Assembly (NCBI RefSeq): GCF_003660395.1
Contig: NZ_QXQT01000011.1
Coordinates: 1 to 61,722 of the forward strand
Reading direction: 5' to 3'
Length of the DNA: 61,722 nt
Source: Helicobacter vulpis
Lineage (GTDB): Bacteria; Campylobacterota; Campylobacteria; Campylobacterales; Helicobacteraceae
Every line of letters begins with the position of its first letter. The stretch's first letter is position 1. The translations under genes and the position numbers were made by a program. This document shows positions 16,936 to 25,594 of this stretch, piece after piece. The notes beneath the pieces are model-generated. The model had not been told where the DNA came from. It did no database searches and saw only the letters and a list, made by a program, of their open reading frames with translations.

Positions 16936-18128
16936 GGGTTATGACTCAAATCTATGTAGTAACGATCGTAGTAAATCTTATCCCCAGTGTAAAAGCTCAT
17001 CTTATCCAAACGCCCACCCCAGTTCTTGGAAACATTGTCAAGCCGATACACCCTATAGTCGTCAAAATGATCCAAATCCACCTCTACCAAATAGCCCCGC
17101 TTCTCCAAAGTGTAAAGCTTTTTATCCGTAACCACTAGGCTTGTCAACATTGCAAAAGGCAATTTCACAACTCCCATGCTCTGATCGTTGAGCGTGCGAT
17201 CCATCTCTAAGATCTGCCCGTCCAAAGTCAACACGTAGAGATGGTTATTTTTGTAGAGCACGTCTACAATATCCGCATCAAAGCTAAACTCTTGCCCAGA
17301 GACAATGGATACGAGCTTTTTAGCCGTGGCCGCAAACATATTTTCCCCATCCACTCTCAAATAGATCACATTGTTGAAGAATTTCTCGCTATTGAGTACA
17401 ATGTTGCGTACTACCTTAGGCGTGTCCCCACTCACATCCACCACTAAGAGCCGCCCATCTAACATGGGGAAAACCACTACCGTGTCCAAAAACACAGGAG
17501 CAGCCATTAAGGAGTTGATCGCGGTAGTAGAAGCACCCTTTTCGCTGAAAATGAGTTTACGCGTGGCGATGTCATAGATATTGGCCGAATTGTCCGACAT
17601 CACCACCGCTAGGCGTTTGCCCTTCACGCTCGCGCTCAAAGGGTATGTGTCGATGGGGATGAGGATGGAGGGTTTGGCATTTAAAGCAGTGCTGACTAAT
17701 TCCAAGTGGTGGCAACGATCCTTGAGTACCACTTGTTCGTCTATAGATTCGATATTCTCTACGATCTCCTCTTGAGCCTCCTGTTGGGTTAATTTTACTT
17801 CTTTTGTTTTCTTGGGTTTGGGGCCATTTTGTTTATGGCTACGCCAACAATCCTCTGCCAAAATATAGTAATCCTGACTTTGGTTAAGGAAAGAACTTTC
17901 TTTATACTCCTTTTTGGTGAGTTTCAAGGGGGTAACCCCTTGGGTGTCGATCACACCTCCGTTTTTTAAGATCGCCCCATAGCGGTTGGTGAAAGTGATG
18001 GGGTCTTTGAGCGTATACTGGAAGCGTAACGCACCTTTGATTTTGGATTTAGGCGGTTCAAAGTTCTTTCTAGACCCACAGCCCAGACATAACAACGCGA
18101 TCAACAGCCAAAAAATCCTCAAACTCAC
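16932..18128 (-). CDS. BamB-like lipoprotein with beta-propeller repeats (HP0863-like)
   Basis: 398 residues starting at GTG. The N-terminus is a lipoprotein signal with lipobox LGCGS, so the mature protein starts at Cys17 or nearby. From about residue 160 to the end there are repeated units such as KRLAVVMSDNSANIYDIATRK and DGRLLVVDVSG, typical of PQQ/WD-like blades, as in BamB. A charged low-complexity stretch (residues about 100-125) precedes them. The gene directly upstream resembles YfgM, matching the yfgM-bamB pair of other proteobacteria. Function in outer-membrane protein assembly is inferred from that context. Confidence 0.7.
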   Translation of the reverse strand: MSLRIFWLLIALLCLGCGSRKNFEPPKSKIKGALRFQYTLKDPITFTNRYGAILKNGGVIDTQGVTPLKLTKKEYKESSFLNQSQDYYILAEDCWRSHKQNGPKPKKTKEVKLTQQEAQEEIVENIESIDEQVVLKDRCHHLELVSTALNAKPSILIPIDTYPLSASVKGKRLAVVMSDNSANIYDIATRKLIFSEKGASTTAINSLMAAPVFLDTVVVFPMLDGRLLVVDVSGDTPKVVRNIVLNSEKFFNNVIYLRVDGENMFAATAKKLVSIVSGQEFSFDADIVDVLYKNNHLYVLTLDGQILEMDRTLNDQSMGVVKLPFAMLTSLVVTDKKLYTLEKRGYLVEVDLDHFDDYRVYRLDNVSKNWGGRLDKMSFYTGDKIYYDRYYIDLSHNP

Positions 18129-18736
18129 TTGACATCCTTAGAAGAAGGTTGTACCACGCCATAATGCCTTAGCAAAGAGGCGATTTGGTAGAGACTAGAG
18201 CTAGGGGTGATGGGGGCTAGAATCGCTCCAACATCGCTTTTGGGGTTGGCCTGCAGGCTTAAGTAGGCTTGTTGCAAAGCGATCCAATCTTGCAAGCCCT
18301 CTAGCTTAAGCCCTTGCAAGGCTTTTAAATCCCTGCCATAAGAGGCGCTATAGTAGCGCGCAAGAGCACTCACCACAGTGTTAGAGGAAGTGCTCAATTC
18401 CTTAAGGGCTTTGAGATTCTTCTCTTTAAGCGCGCGCGCGTAAGCGTGCAGGCTGTAAAGATTGGGGGCAGTGCGCTGGAGTTTGTCCAATAAAGCCAAA
18501 TTATTAGGATTTTGCAGGACCTCATTATACAAAGCGGTAACCTCTTGGACATGCGTGGCTTTTCTATGCTCTAAAAACTGCACCGCACCCCACCAAAGCA
18601 GAGCCAACCCCACCAAAGCCCAAAGCCAAAATTTATACTTTTGGTAAAATTTTTCCAGTCTAAAAGCACTCTCCAAGAGCTTTTCATCGCTTTTAAACTC
18701 TTCTTGGACTTGCTTGAGATTTTGCTTGATTTCCAT
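18125..18736 (-). CDS. YfgM-like membrane-anchored protein (HP0864-like)
   Basis: 203 residues with a short cytoplasmic N-terminus, one transmembrane helix at about 36-53 (FWLWALVGLALLWWGAVQF) and a helical periplasmic domain with alanine/leucine repeats that look tetratricopeptide-like. This topology matches YfgM, an ancillary factor of the SecYEG translocon. The start overlaps the dut stop as TAATG and the stop overlaps the next GTG start. The assignment rests on topology and on the BamB-like neighbour. Confidence 0.65.
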   Translation of the reverse strand: MEIKQNLKQVQEEFKSDEKLLESAFRLEKFYQKYKFWLWALVGLALLWWGAVQFLEHRKATHVQEVTALYNEVLQNPNNLALLDKLQRTAPNLYSLHAYARALKEKNLKALKELSTSSNTVVSALARYYSASYGRDLKALQGLKLEGLQDWIALQQAYLSLQANPKSDVGAILAPITPSSSLYQIASLLRHYGVVQPSSKDVK

Positions 18737-19167
18737 TAGATCCCACTGCTCCCAAACCCTTTACACCCGCGCGCACTGGTCTCTAATTGGGTTACTAACT
18801 CAAATTGGGCACTAAAGACCTGACATAGGATCGCTTGGGCAATGCGATCCCCGGGTTGGATACTAAAAACGCGCCTAGAGAGATTCATCAAGATCACCTG
18901 CAACTCGCCCCGGTAGTCGCTATCAATAGTACCCGGAGAATTCAACACCACAATCTGATCTCTCAAAGCCAGCCCACTACGCGATCTAATTTGCAATTCA
19001 AAACCCTGTTCTAAGCTCACAGCCAAACCCGTACGCACTAAAGCCACCGCACTAGGGGCGATCTGCAAAGCTTCTAGAGCGTGCAAGTCAAACCCACTTG
19101 CGCCGCTACTCTGGTAGGCAGGGATGCGCGCTTTGGGGTGGAGTTTTTGAATCTTAACTCTTGGCAT
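18736..19167 (-). CDS. dut: deoxyuridine 5'-triphosphate nucleotidohydrolase
   Basis: 143-residue dUTPase producing dUMP and keeping uracil out of DNA. All five trimeric dUTPase motifs are visible: GASGFDLHA, RSRSGLA, NSPGTIDSDYRGE, GDRIAQAI and the C-terminal RGCKGFGSSG. The ATG at 19167 is used, because homology begins at VKIQKLHPKA. The frame is open up to 19233 but that part overlaps greA. It overlaps the end of greA by 14 bases. Confidence 0.95.
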   Translation of the reverse strand: MPRVKIQKLHPKARIPAYQSSGASGFDLHALEALQIAPSAVALVRTGLAVSLEQGFELQIRSRSGLALRDQIVVLNSPGTIDSDYRGELQVILMNLSRRVFSIQPGDRIAQAILCQVFSAQFELVTQLETSARGCKGFGSSGI

Positions 19168-19645
19168 AAGCGATGTCTTGATAGCAAATGTCCAAAATTT
19201 CAAACTCACTTTCCCCAGCGGGTAAGCGTACACTCACTTCATCGCCCTTTTGGTGTCCCATTAAACTCTTGGCAATGGGCGAGCTGCAAGAAATCAACCC
19301 GCGCGCTGGATCGCTCTCCATACTCCCTACGATGGTGTAGCTCACTTCTTTGTCTGTCTGTAAATTGAGAATCTTTACCGTGCTCCCAAAACTCACCTTT
19401 TGGTGGCTCAAAGTGGAGGGGTCAATGACTTGGGCATTGGCTAAAACGCGGCTTAGATCGTTAATACGCGCCTCAATGAAGGTTTGTTTTTCTTTGGCTG
19501 CGTGGTACTCAGCATTTTCTTTCAAATCTCCGTGTTCTCTGGCGCGATCGATCTCTTTAACGATTTGGGGGCGCTCTTCTTCTTTCAGACGTTTGAGTTC
19601 AGTACGGATTTTCTCATAGCCATACATGCTCATAGGTTCTTTCAT
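19154..19645 (-). CDS. greA: transcription elongation factor GreA
   Basis: 163 residues. The N-terminal coiled coil inserts into the RNA polymerase secondary channel to trigger cleavage of stalled transcripts. DLKENAEYHAAKEKQ with the acidic tip residues and the C-terminal FKBP-like domain with GSTVKILNL and GLISCSSPIAKSLMG are typical. AAGGAGAATTAG precedes the ATG. First gene of a run of seven overlapping or abutting genes ending at gmhB. Confidence 0.96.
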   Translation of the reverse strand: MKEPMSMYGYEKIRTELKRLKEEERPQIVKEIDRAREHGDLKENAEYHAAKEKQTFIEARINDLSRVLANAQVIDPSTLSHQKVSFGSTVKILNLQTDKEVSYTIVGSMESDPARGLISCSSPIAKSLMGHQKGDEVSVRLPAGESEFEILDICYQDIAYAKS

Positions 19646-19709
19646 CTAATTCTCCTTAAAAGGGCTCATTATATAGCAAGCATGCTTAATTTGGGGCGAT
19701 TGTGCTAGC

Positions 19710-20762
19710 ATGCGCGCCATGAAACCTCCTAACAAGGCAGAATTTCGTCAGTGGTGCAAGCAACAGCTTTTCAAACAACAAGGCTGGGATATTAGAGATC
19801 ATAAAATCACCACCCAACTCCAGCCCCATCTCAAGCTCTGCAAACGCATTTTGCTCTTTTGCCCCCTTGCCCATGAACCCAATGTGATGCCCTTGATCGT
19901 GTGGGCGCGCCAACACCACCTGAAGGTTTTTGTGCCTACCTTGGCTCAGGGGCGCTTGCGCGCCACCCCCTATCGCCTCCCCTTGCAACGCAGGGCTTAT
20001 AATATTTTAGAGCCCGCGCCCTCACTGGCATGCGCCAAATTAGACCTAGCGATCGTGCCCGTACTAGGTATGGATAGGACACACAGACGCGTAGGCTTTG
20101 GCAAGGGCTACTACGACACCTTTTTTGCCCACCAACCTACAATGCCTATCATTTTTATCGCGCGCAAAATCTTGCGATCTCAGAGTTTACTAGGCGATAA
20201 CCATGATATAGTAGGCACTTGGTATTTTGACCAATGTACACCAAAAAATACAAATAAAAGGATAACTAATGGGATATGTCATAGAAATTGTTCTTCCTTG
20301 CGCTCTCACCGGGTTTTGCGTCTTTTGGGCGACAAAGAAATTCATGTTAACCCACAGCCAGCAATACCTGCACCAAGCCAAGGCCAAAGCAGACATGCTT
20401 CTCTACCAAGCCCAAGTGCTCTACCAAGCCAAAGAAATCGAATCCCAAACTCTCTTGGAGAGCCTCCAAAGCGAATTTACCCAAAAACTCCAAGCCCACA
20501 CTTTAGAACACCAGCGCAAACTAGACGCGTTGCAATCCCAAGAATTCCAGCAGAAACAGTATTGGCACACCCAAAAAGCCCACCTAGATCAAGCCCGTCA
20601 GGATTTGCAAATCCAACAAGAAGACTTAGAGAGCCAAAAAAGTGCTCAGGAACAATTGCAAAGCGAATGCAACCAACTCAAAAGCCAAATGTTAGAGGCC
20701 TTAGTACAGGTGTCTGGATACACCCAAGAAGAGGCCAAGACTTTAATTTTGGCGCGTATTGA
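19710..20762 (+). CDS. 5-formyltetrahydrofolate cyclo-ligase family protein, stop lost by frameshift
   Basis: Residues 1-180 form a recognisable 5-FCL domain: the N-terminal KAEFRQWCKQQ segment, the NVMPLIVWAR region and the signature GFGKGYYDTFF. The enzyme converts 5-formyl-THF to methenyl-THF. The frame then runs on to 20762 through the rny gene in a different frame. This last part, rich in Pro, Arg and Ser, looks like out-of-frame translation. One extra A in the A6 run at 20243-20248 would end the protein at TAA 20255-20257, just before the rny ribosome site, giving about 182 residues. The authentic gene is therefore probably 19710-20257. ATG 19719 is an alternative start. Confidence 0.7.
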   Translation: MRAMKPPNKAEFRQWCKQQLFKQQGWDIRDHKITTQLQPHLKLCKRILLFCPLAHEPNVMPLIVWARQHHLKVFVPTLAQGRLRATPYRLPLQRRAYNILEPAPSLACAKLDLAIVPVLGMDRTHRRVGFGKGYYDTFFAHQPTMPIIFIARKILRSQSLLGDNHDIVGTWYFDQCTPKNTNKRITNGICHRNCSSLRSHRVLRLLGDKEIHVNPQPAIPAPSQGQSRHASLPSPSALPSQRNRIPNSLGEPPKRIYPKTPSPHFRTPAQTRRVAIPRIPAETVLAHPKSPPRSSPSGFANPTRRLREPKKCSGTIAKRMQPTQKPNVRGLSTGVWIHPRRGQDFNFGAY

Positions 20763-21834
20763 GGAGGATCTGTTGTTGCAGAAGGCAGCTTTAGTGCGCC
20801 GTTATGAAAAGGAAGCTAGAAAGGAAGCGCGCGCGCGCGCGAATTTTGTGATTGCAGATGCCACCGCGCGCTTTGCGAGCCAATTTGCGATGGAGAATCT
20901 CACCAGTGCGGTGAATTTACCCGATAGCGAGTTCATCGGGCGCATCATCGGCAAGGAGGGCAAGAATATAGACACCTTCAAGCGCATTAGCGGGGTGGAG
21001 GTGATGATTGATGAGGAATCCAAAACCATCACCCTAAGCTGTTTTAATCTCTACAGGCGCGCGATCGCCACAAAGACCCTAGAAGAACTGATTGAAGATG
21101 GGCGTATCCAACCTAGCCGCATTGAAACCACCTACCAGCGCGTGGAGGCGCGTATGGAAGAGATGGTTTTAGAAGACGCAGAGGAGATACTCCTAGAACT
21201 AAAATTAGATTCCATGTCTGAAGAACTCAAACGCTTACTAGGTAAAATGCGTTATCGTACCAGTTATGGGCAAAACGCGCTCATGCATTCTATAGAAGTG
21301 GCGCTTTTGGCTAGCGATATTGCCACACAACTAGGCGGTGATGCCAAACTTGCGCGCCGTGCGGGGATTTTGCACGATATTGGAAAAGCGCTCACTTACG
21401 AATGTGGGGGCGATCATGTAGAATTGGGCGCGCAGGTGTGTACGCGCTATCACGAACACCCCGTTGTGCTCAACGCCATCTACGCCCATCACGATCGCGA
21501 AGAAATCAAAAGCATCGAATGCGCGGCGGTGTGTGCGGCCGATGCGCTTTCAGCCGCACGCCCTGGGGCTAGACGCAAGGATGCAGAAAATTTCTTAGCG
21601 CGCATGCATGATTTAGAACGCATCGCTAGCCAAAAGAAAGGGGTAAAAAAAGTCTTTGCTTTGGATGCGGGCCGAGAAATCCGCGTGATCGTTTGCCCAG
21701 AACGCATCAATGATGCCAAGATCACCATGTTGGCCAAAGACATCGCCAAAGAGATAGAGGAGAAGCTCAAGTATCCCGGGGAAGTGGTGGTGCATGTGAT
21801 TCGAGAAAAATACGCCAAGGCCATCGCGCGCTAG
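20269..21834 (+). CDS. rny: ribonuclease Y
   Basis: 521-residue membrane-anchored endoribonuclease that initiates mRNA decay. In order it has an N-terminal hydrophobic anchor (residues 3-20), a long Gln/Leu-rich coiled coil to about 170, a KH domain with GRIIGKEGKNIDTFKRISG, and an HD domain with HSIEVALL, ILHDIGKAL and HHDREEI. AAAAGGATAACTA precedes the ATG. The gene for RNase J is also in this window, so both main mRNA decay nucleases are encoded here. It converges on priA with one base between stop codons. Confidence 0.95.
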   Translation: MGYVIEIVLPCALTGFCVFWATKKFMLTHSQQYLHQAKAKADMLLYQAQVLYQAKEIESQTLLESLQSEFTQKLQAHTLEHQRKLDALQSQEFQQKQYWHTQKAHLDQARQDLQIQQEDLESQKSAQEQLQSECNQLKSQMLEALVQVSGYTQEEAKTLILARIEEDLLLQKAALVRRYEKEARKEARARANFVIADATARFASQFAMENLTSAVNLPDSEFIGRIIGKEGKNIDTFKRISGVEVMIDEESKTITLSCFNLYRRAIATKTLEELIEDGRIQPSRIETTYQRVEARMEEMVLEDAEEILLELKLDSMSEELKRLLGKMRYRTSYGQNALMHSIEVALLASDIATQLGGDAKLARRAGILHDIGKALTYECGGDHVELGAQVCTRYHEHPVVLNAIYAHHDREEIKSIECAAVCAADALSAARPGARRKDAENFLARMHDLERIASQKKGVKKVFALDAGREIRVIVCPERINDAKITMLAKDIAKEIEEKLKYPGEVVVHVIREKYAKAIAR

Positions 21835-21835
21835 A

Positions 21836-23680
21836 TCACACATCTAGAGGGTCCATCACAATTTGAGCGGGGCTGCCATCTAGCTGGTGCAAGAGAGTTA
21901 AAAGCTGGGATGTGGAGTGCGCGCTCAATAGAATTTCATAGCGGTAGCGCTTGGCAATCTTGGCCACGCGCGCAGGGCCTGAGCCTAGAATTTGCACATC
22001 TGGAGGCAAAGCTTGCTTAATGCGCGCCAAGACATTTTGCATAGCCTCTTGGGCTTTTGGCGCGCTAGGCGCGCTAAAGAGCAATTGGGCTAGGCGTTTG
22101 AAAGGGGGGAATAACTGAACGCGCGTGCGCAGTTCATCTTGGAGAAAATCTTCATAATCCTCAATATAGCGGGTTAAAAAAGCGCTGTTGAGAGATTGGA
22201 TTAACACCTTGCCGCGTTCTTTGCGTGCGCTGCGTCCGGCAATTTGGTGCATCAAACTCACCCCCTGCTCAAAACTGCTATAACTCCCATTGTATAAGAT
22301 TTCATCCAAGCCTAAAATGATTGCCAAATTCACCTTAGGATAGTCATGCCCTTTGGCGATCATCTGCGTGCCGATCAAGATATCGATTTGTTGGGCGTGG
22401 AGCGCGTCTAAAATGTGTTGGATTTGGGTATTGGTGTGGGTGTGATCCCTATCTAAAATCCCAATGCGCGCATGGGGCAATAGCGCTTCTAATTCTTTTT
22501 TAAGCTGCTGGGTGCCCATGCGCTTGCCTTGCAAGAGAGGGTGTTGGCAAGAGGGGCAGGCATGGGGGATGGGAGTGCTATGCTGGCAATAATGGCAACG
22601 CATGCGCTTGTCTTTGAGGTGCAAGCTCATGTTCACGCTACAAAAGGGGCAATACACCCCCTGCCCGCACGCTTGGCACAATAGCTTCTTAAAATGCGCG
22701 CGGGTGGGGACAAAGATCATGCTTTGTTGGTGGCGATTCAAGTTTTCTTGCAAATGGGCGTATAAAAAGGGGGTGATGGCACTCTTTTGTGCTTCAAAAA
22801 GAATTTCTTTGTGCGAGTCAAAGAAACGCCCCTTGAGGCGCACTAAACGCCTCTTGCTTTGCGCCATGTAATAACTGCGCAAACTTGGGGTCGCTGAACC
22901 TAAGATCACCTGAATGGGCATCTTGCTTGAGAGATACAGGGCAACATCACGCGCGTGGTAATAGGGGGCTTGGTTAGATTTATAGGAGGGATCATGTTCT
23001 TCGTCTATGATAACGAGTTTGAGGTGGGGGATGGGTAAAAAAAGCGCGCTTCTAGTGCCCACCACAACGCGCACTTGCTGGTTGTGGAGACGCTCTAAAA
23101 GCTGTGTCTTTTGGGTGCTTTGGAGTTTGCTATGCCATAGCCCCACCAAGTCTTCAAAACTCTCCAAGAGGGCATGGTAAACTTGGGGAGCTAGGGCAAT
23201 CTCTGGGATCAAAACCAACGCGCAACCCTCCTTGAGAATTTGGGCGATCAAATGCCTGTAAATATGTGTCTTGCCGCTGCCTGTATCCCCAAACAAGAGG
23301 GCGTTGGGCTTGCCCCGTATTTGTAAAAGGGCATGCTGTTGGGAGGGGGAAAGAGGGGAGAGTTTGGGCGCAGGAAAACTAGGAATGGGGGAAGCGCGCG
23401 CTTTTTTAAAGGGGCGCAATAGAGGGGCGATAACACCTAGTTGCGCGCAATAATAATACGCAATGAAGCGCAATAAAAGCATTTGATGGGCGTTGAAATA
23501 GTGGCTAGTGGGAGTGGCCAGTTTACAGGGGAAATCAGGGCGTGCGCACTCCTCTAACACCACCCCTAGAACGTTGCGCTTCTGCAAGGGGATTTTCACG
23601 ATTGCCCCGGGGGTTAAATCATGCGCGCTTTCATAGGTTAAGGGTTTGGTTTTGGCAAAGGGGGCGATCGTGCAAAACAA
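21836..23680 (-). CDS. priA: primosomal protein N' (replication restart helicase PriA)
   Basis: 614 residues. Walker A GDTGSGKT is at 131-138 and the Walker B box is IIDEEH. The zinc-binding region has paired CxxC motifs (CQACG, CPFC, CHYC, CPSC) and helicase motifs V-VI read GTQMIAKGHDYP and QIAGRSARKERGKV. It restarts collapsed replication forks. The start is read as TTG at 23680, and no better codon is available before the DNA-binding domain. It lies six bases after the dapF stop, so the two are probably co-transcribed. Confidence 0.93.
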   Translation of the reverse strand: MFCTIAPFAKTKPLTYESAHDLTPGAIVKIPLQKRNVLGVVLEECARPDFPCKLATPTSHYFNAHQMLLLRFIAYYYCAQLGVIAPLLRPFKKARASPIPSFPAPKLSPLSPSQQHALLQIRGKPNALLFGDTGSGKTHIYRHLIAQILKEGCALVLIPEIALAPQVYHALLESFEDLVGLWHSKLQSTQKTQLLERLHNQQVRVVVGTRSALFLPIPHLKLVIIDEEHDPSYKSNQAPYYHARDVALYLSSKMPIQVILGSATPSLRSYYMAQSKRRLVRLKGRFFDSHKEILFEAQKSAITPFLYAHLQENLNRHQQSMIFVPTRAHFKKLLCQACGQGVYCPFCSVNMSLHLKDKRMRCHYCQHSTPIPHACPSCQHPLLQGKRMGTQQLKKELEALLPHARIGILDRDHTHTNTQIQHILDALHAQQIDILIGTQMIAKGHDYPKVNLAIILGLDEILYNGSYSSFEQGVSLMHQIAGRSARKERGKVLIQSLNSAFLTRYIEDYEDFLQDELRTRVQLFPPFKRLAQLLFSAPSAPKAQEAMQNVLARIKQALPPDVQILGSGPARVAKIAKRYRYEILLSAHSTSQLLTLLHQLDGSPAQIVMDPLDV

Positions 23681-23686
23681 GGGGGT

Positions 23687-24462
23687 TTATCCAATACGTG
23701 GCGGGTTGCTCACAGCCCCCACAAAATGCACCTCTCCTTTAAAATACACCTCATTTTCTTGAAGGCATAGATCCAAACTCTGCGCGCTAGGGGGGATCAA
23801 AGTGGCTTGGGGGGGGGTGTTATGGTAGCGATGCGCGCACACAAACACGGCGGCCATGCCCGTGCCACAGGCCAAAGTGATGTCCTCAACGCCCCTCTCA
23901 TAAGTCGCTAGCCTAATGGTGTGTAAATCCACAATGCAGGCGATGTTCACATTGGCATTGAAGCGCGCGCGCAGGGCTTGCATTTGGGGGGTTTTGTGCG
24001 TGGGGATTTGGCTAGGTTCTTGTACAAAGTGCACCAAATGGGGTACGCCCGTGTCTAGCCAATGCCAGATCTCCCCCTCTAATGCCAAATCCTCCAACCA
24101 CTGGGGCGTGCCCAAATTGCTGCGTACCACCCCCCCTTGCGCGTTGCAATCAAGCACCTCTAGGGCGATCGCCCGGCCGCGCTCAAAAAAGTGTGTTTCA
24201 AGGGGGCTAGGCCTTGATGATAGGCATAGAGCCCCACACAGCGACTCGCATTCCCACACATATTGGCTAAACTCCCATCGGCGTTGTAAAACTCCCATGT
24301 ATAGGCGTACTTGGCATGGGGCAAGAGCACCACTAAGCCATCTGCCCCAAAGCCGTAATGGCGATCGCAAACGCGCTTGGCAAGCGCGCTACGATCTTGG
24401 GGGGCAAATTGGTGGGTGATCAAAAAATCATTGCCACTGGCGCAATATTTGTATAGGTGCAT
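23687..24462 (-). pseudogene. dapF: diaminopimelate epimerase, frameshifted
   Basis: The full gene would encode about 258 residues interconverting LL- and meso-diaminopimelate for lysine and peptidoglycan. It is read in two frames. The N-terminal part (24462-24160, 100 residues) starts [15 protein letters not shown], contains the first catalytic Cys in NMCGNASR and runs to a premature TAG. The C-terminal part continues in another frame with DTGVPHLVHF and the second catalytic Cys in ERGVEDITLACGTGMAA. Adding one base to the T6 run of the coding strand (24190-24185) restores a continuous protein whose spacing fits the family. The gene is expected to be essential, so a sequencing error, a corrected slip or a recent mutation are all possible. 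Confidence 0.85.
23809..23817 (-). repeat. C9/G9 homopolymer in dapF
   Basis: Nine identical bases in the C-terminal half of dapF encode part of NTPPQA and are in frame with the sequence on both sides. It is a candidate slippage site but not the cause of the frameshift seen here. Confidence 0.85.
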
Positions 24463-24479
24463 GGTTAGCCTTTTTGGGT

Positions 24480-24485
24480 ATTATA
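24480..24485 (-). promoter_or_regulatory. dapF -10 box in the divergent region
   Basis: TATAAT on the minus strand 18 bases upstream of the dapF ATG. On the plus strand the same bases form TTATAGT, which could serve the divergent membrane protein gene starting at 24509. Confidence 0.45.
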
Positions 24486-24508
24486 GTGCAAAACTATTTG
24501 GGGTTGGC

Positions 24509-25594
24509 ATGCGCCCGGTCTATTTCTTTTGGCTCTTATTCGCGGTGGCGTTTTATTGGATGCTCTATCTTTATGAAGACTTCTTGATGGATTTGCTCAT
24601 CGCCGGGTTGCTATGCGTAACGATCTTTTGGCTCAAGGATTTTTTAGACAAACGCATGCGCAATCTCTTTAGCTCCCTGCTCTGTGTGGTGGTGCTTTTG
24701 AGTTTTTTAGTCCTGCCCCTCTACTTTCTAATCCACCAAAGTGTGGATTTTCTCTCCCACATCAATTTAGAAAGACTCTCTTTCTTTTTTAATAAATTCA
24801 AGGCTGATTTGCTTGTCTTTCTAGATCGTTTCCCTATGATCAACGCGGATGCGAAGAATTTTATCGCGCATCTCTCCGCCCAATCCATCATGTCCTATGT
24901 CCTGCGTTTTAGTAGCGATATTGGCAAATACAGCCTAAAACTGGCCAGCGACACGGTGATGGTCTTGGTGTTCTTGTTTTTGTGCTTCTTTTATGGCCGC
25001 CGTTTTTATGGCTATATTTTAGAAATTCTCCCCTTTGAGAAAATCCAAAGCAGGGGGATTTTTAGAGAAGTGGCCGGGATTTTGCGCGTGGTCCTGCTCA
25101 CTTCTATTATCAATGTCGTGTTGCAGGGGGTGGCCTTTGGGGCGTTGGTGGTGTGGTTTGATTTAGATTGGCTCTCTTTGGGGATTTTATACGGGCTGGC
25201 TTCGCTCATCCCCATTGTGGGTGGGGCGTTGGTGTGGATTCCAGTCGCTCTGTATGAAATGTATCGTAACCACACCCCAATTGCAATCGGAATCGCCATT
25301 TACTCCATTGTGTTGATCGGGGGGCTGATTGATAGTTTGATCAAACCCTGGCTCATCGGTTTTATCAAGCGCAAGATCCTTAAAATCTCCCTTAAAATCA
25401 ATGAAATCTTGATCTTCTTCTCCATCTTGGCCGGGATTAGCAAATTTGGCTTTTGGGGGATCGCCGTGGGTCCCACGATCACGGCCTTTTTCATCGTCCT
25501 CTTAAGGCTGTATGAATACTCTTTTAGCAAGTCCAAAAGCCCTACCCGCGTGTGTCCAGCAAACTCTCCTCAAAGACAAATAAGGGCTCAATAG
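24509..25594 (+). CDS. AI-2E family (PerM-type) membrane permease
   Basis: 361 residues with about seven to eight hydrophobic helices. The C-terminal block with LASLIPIVGGALVWIPVAL and ILAGISKFGFWGIAVGPTITAF is the AI-2E/PerM signature. The family exports varied solutes. Despite the name, AI-2 export is not shown for most members. The ATG at 24509 begins the first membrane helix. The upstream frame only overlaps dapF. The gene sits divergent to dapF as HP0567 does beside HP0566. Its last 53 bases overlap a convergent gene. Confidence 0.82.
   Translation: MRPVYFFWLLFAVAFYWMLYLYEDFLMDLLIAGLLCVTIFWLKDFLDKRMRNLFSSLLCVVVLLSFLVLPLYFLIHQSVDFLSHINLERLSFFFNKFKADLLVFLDRFPMINADAKNFIAHLSAQSIMSYVLRFSSDIGKYSLKLASDTVMVLVFLFLCFFYGRRFYGYILEILPFEKIQSRGIFREVAGILRVVLLTSIINVVLQGVAFGALVVWFDLDWLSLGILYGLASLIPIVGGALVWIPVALYEMYRNHTPIAIGIAIYSIVLIGGLIDSLIKPWLIGFIKRKILKISLKINEILIFFSILAGISKFGFWGIAVGPTITAFFIVLLRLYEYSFSKSKSPTRVCPANSPQRQIRAQ

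Noticed and set aside
20258-20762. C-terminal extension of the folate cyclo-ligase as a true fusion domain
   Set aside because: The amino-acid mix is typical of out-of-frame reading of rny, and one base earlier a normal stop appears right before the rny ribosome site.
24377-24508. Longer N-terminus for the AI-2E family permease
   Set aside because: It is antisense to dapF and is not membrane-like. The first helix begins at ATG 24509.
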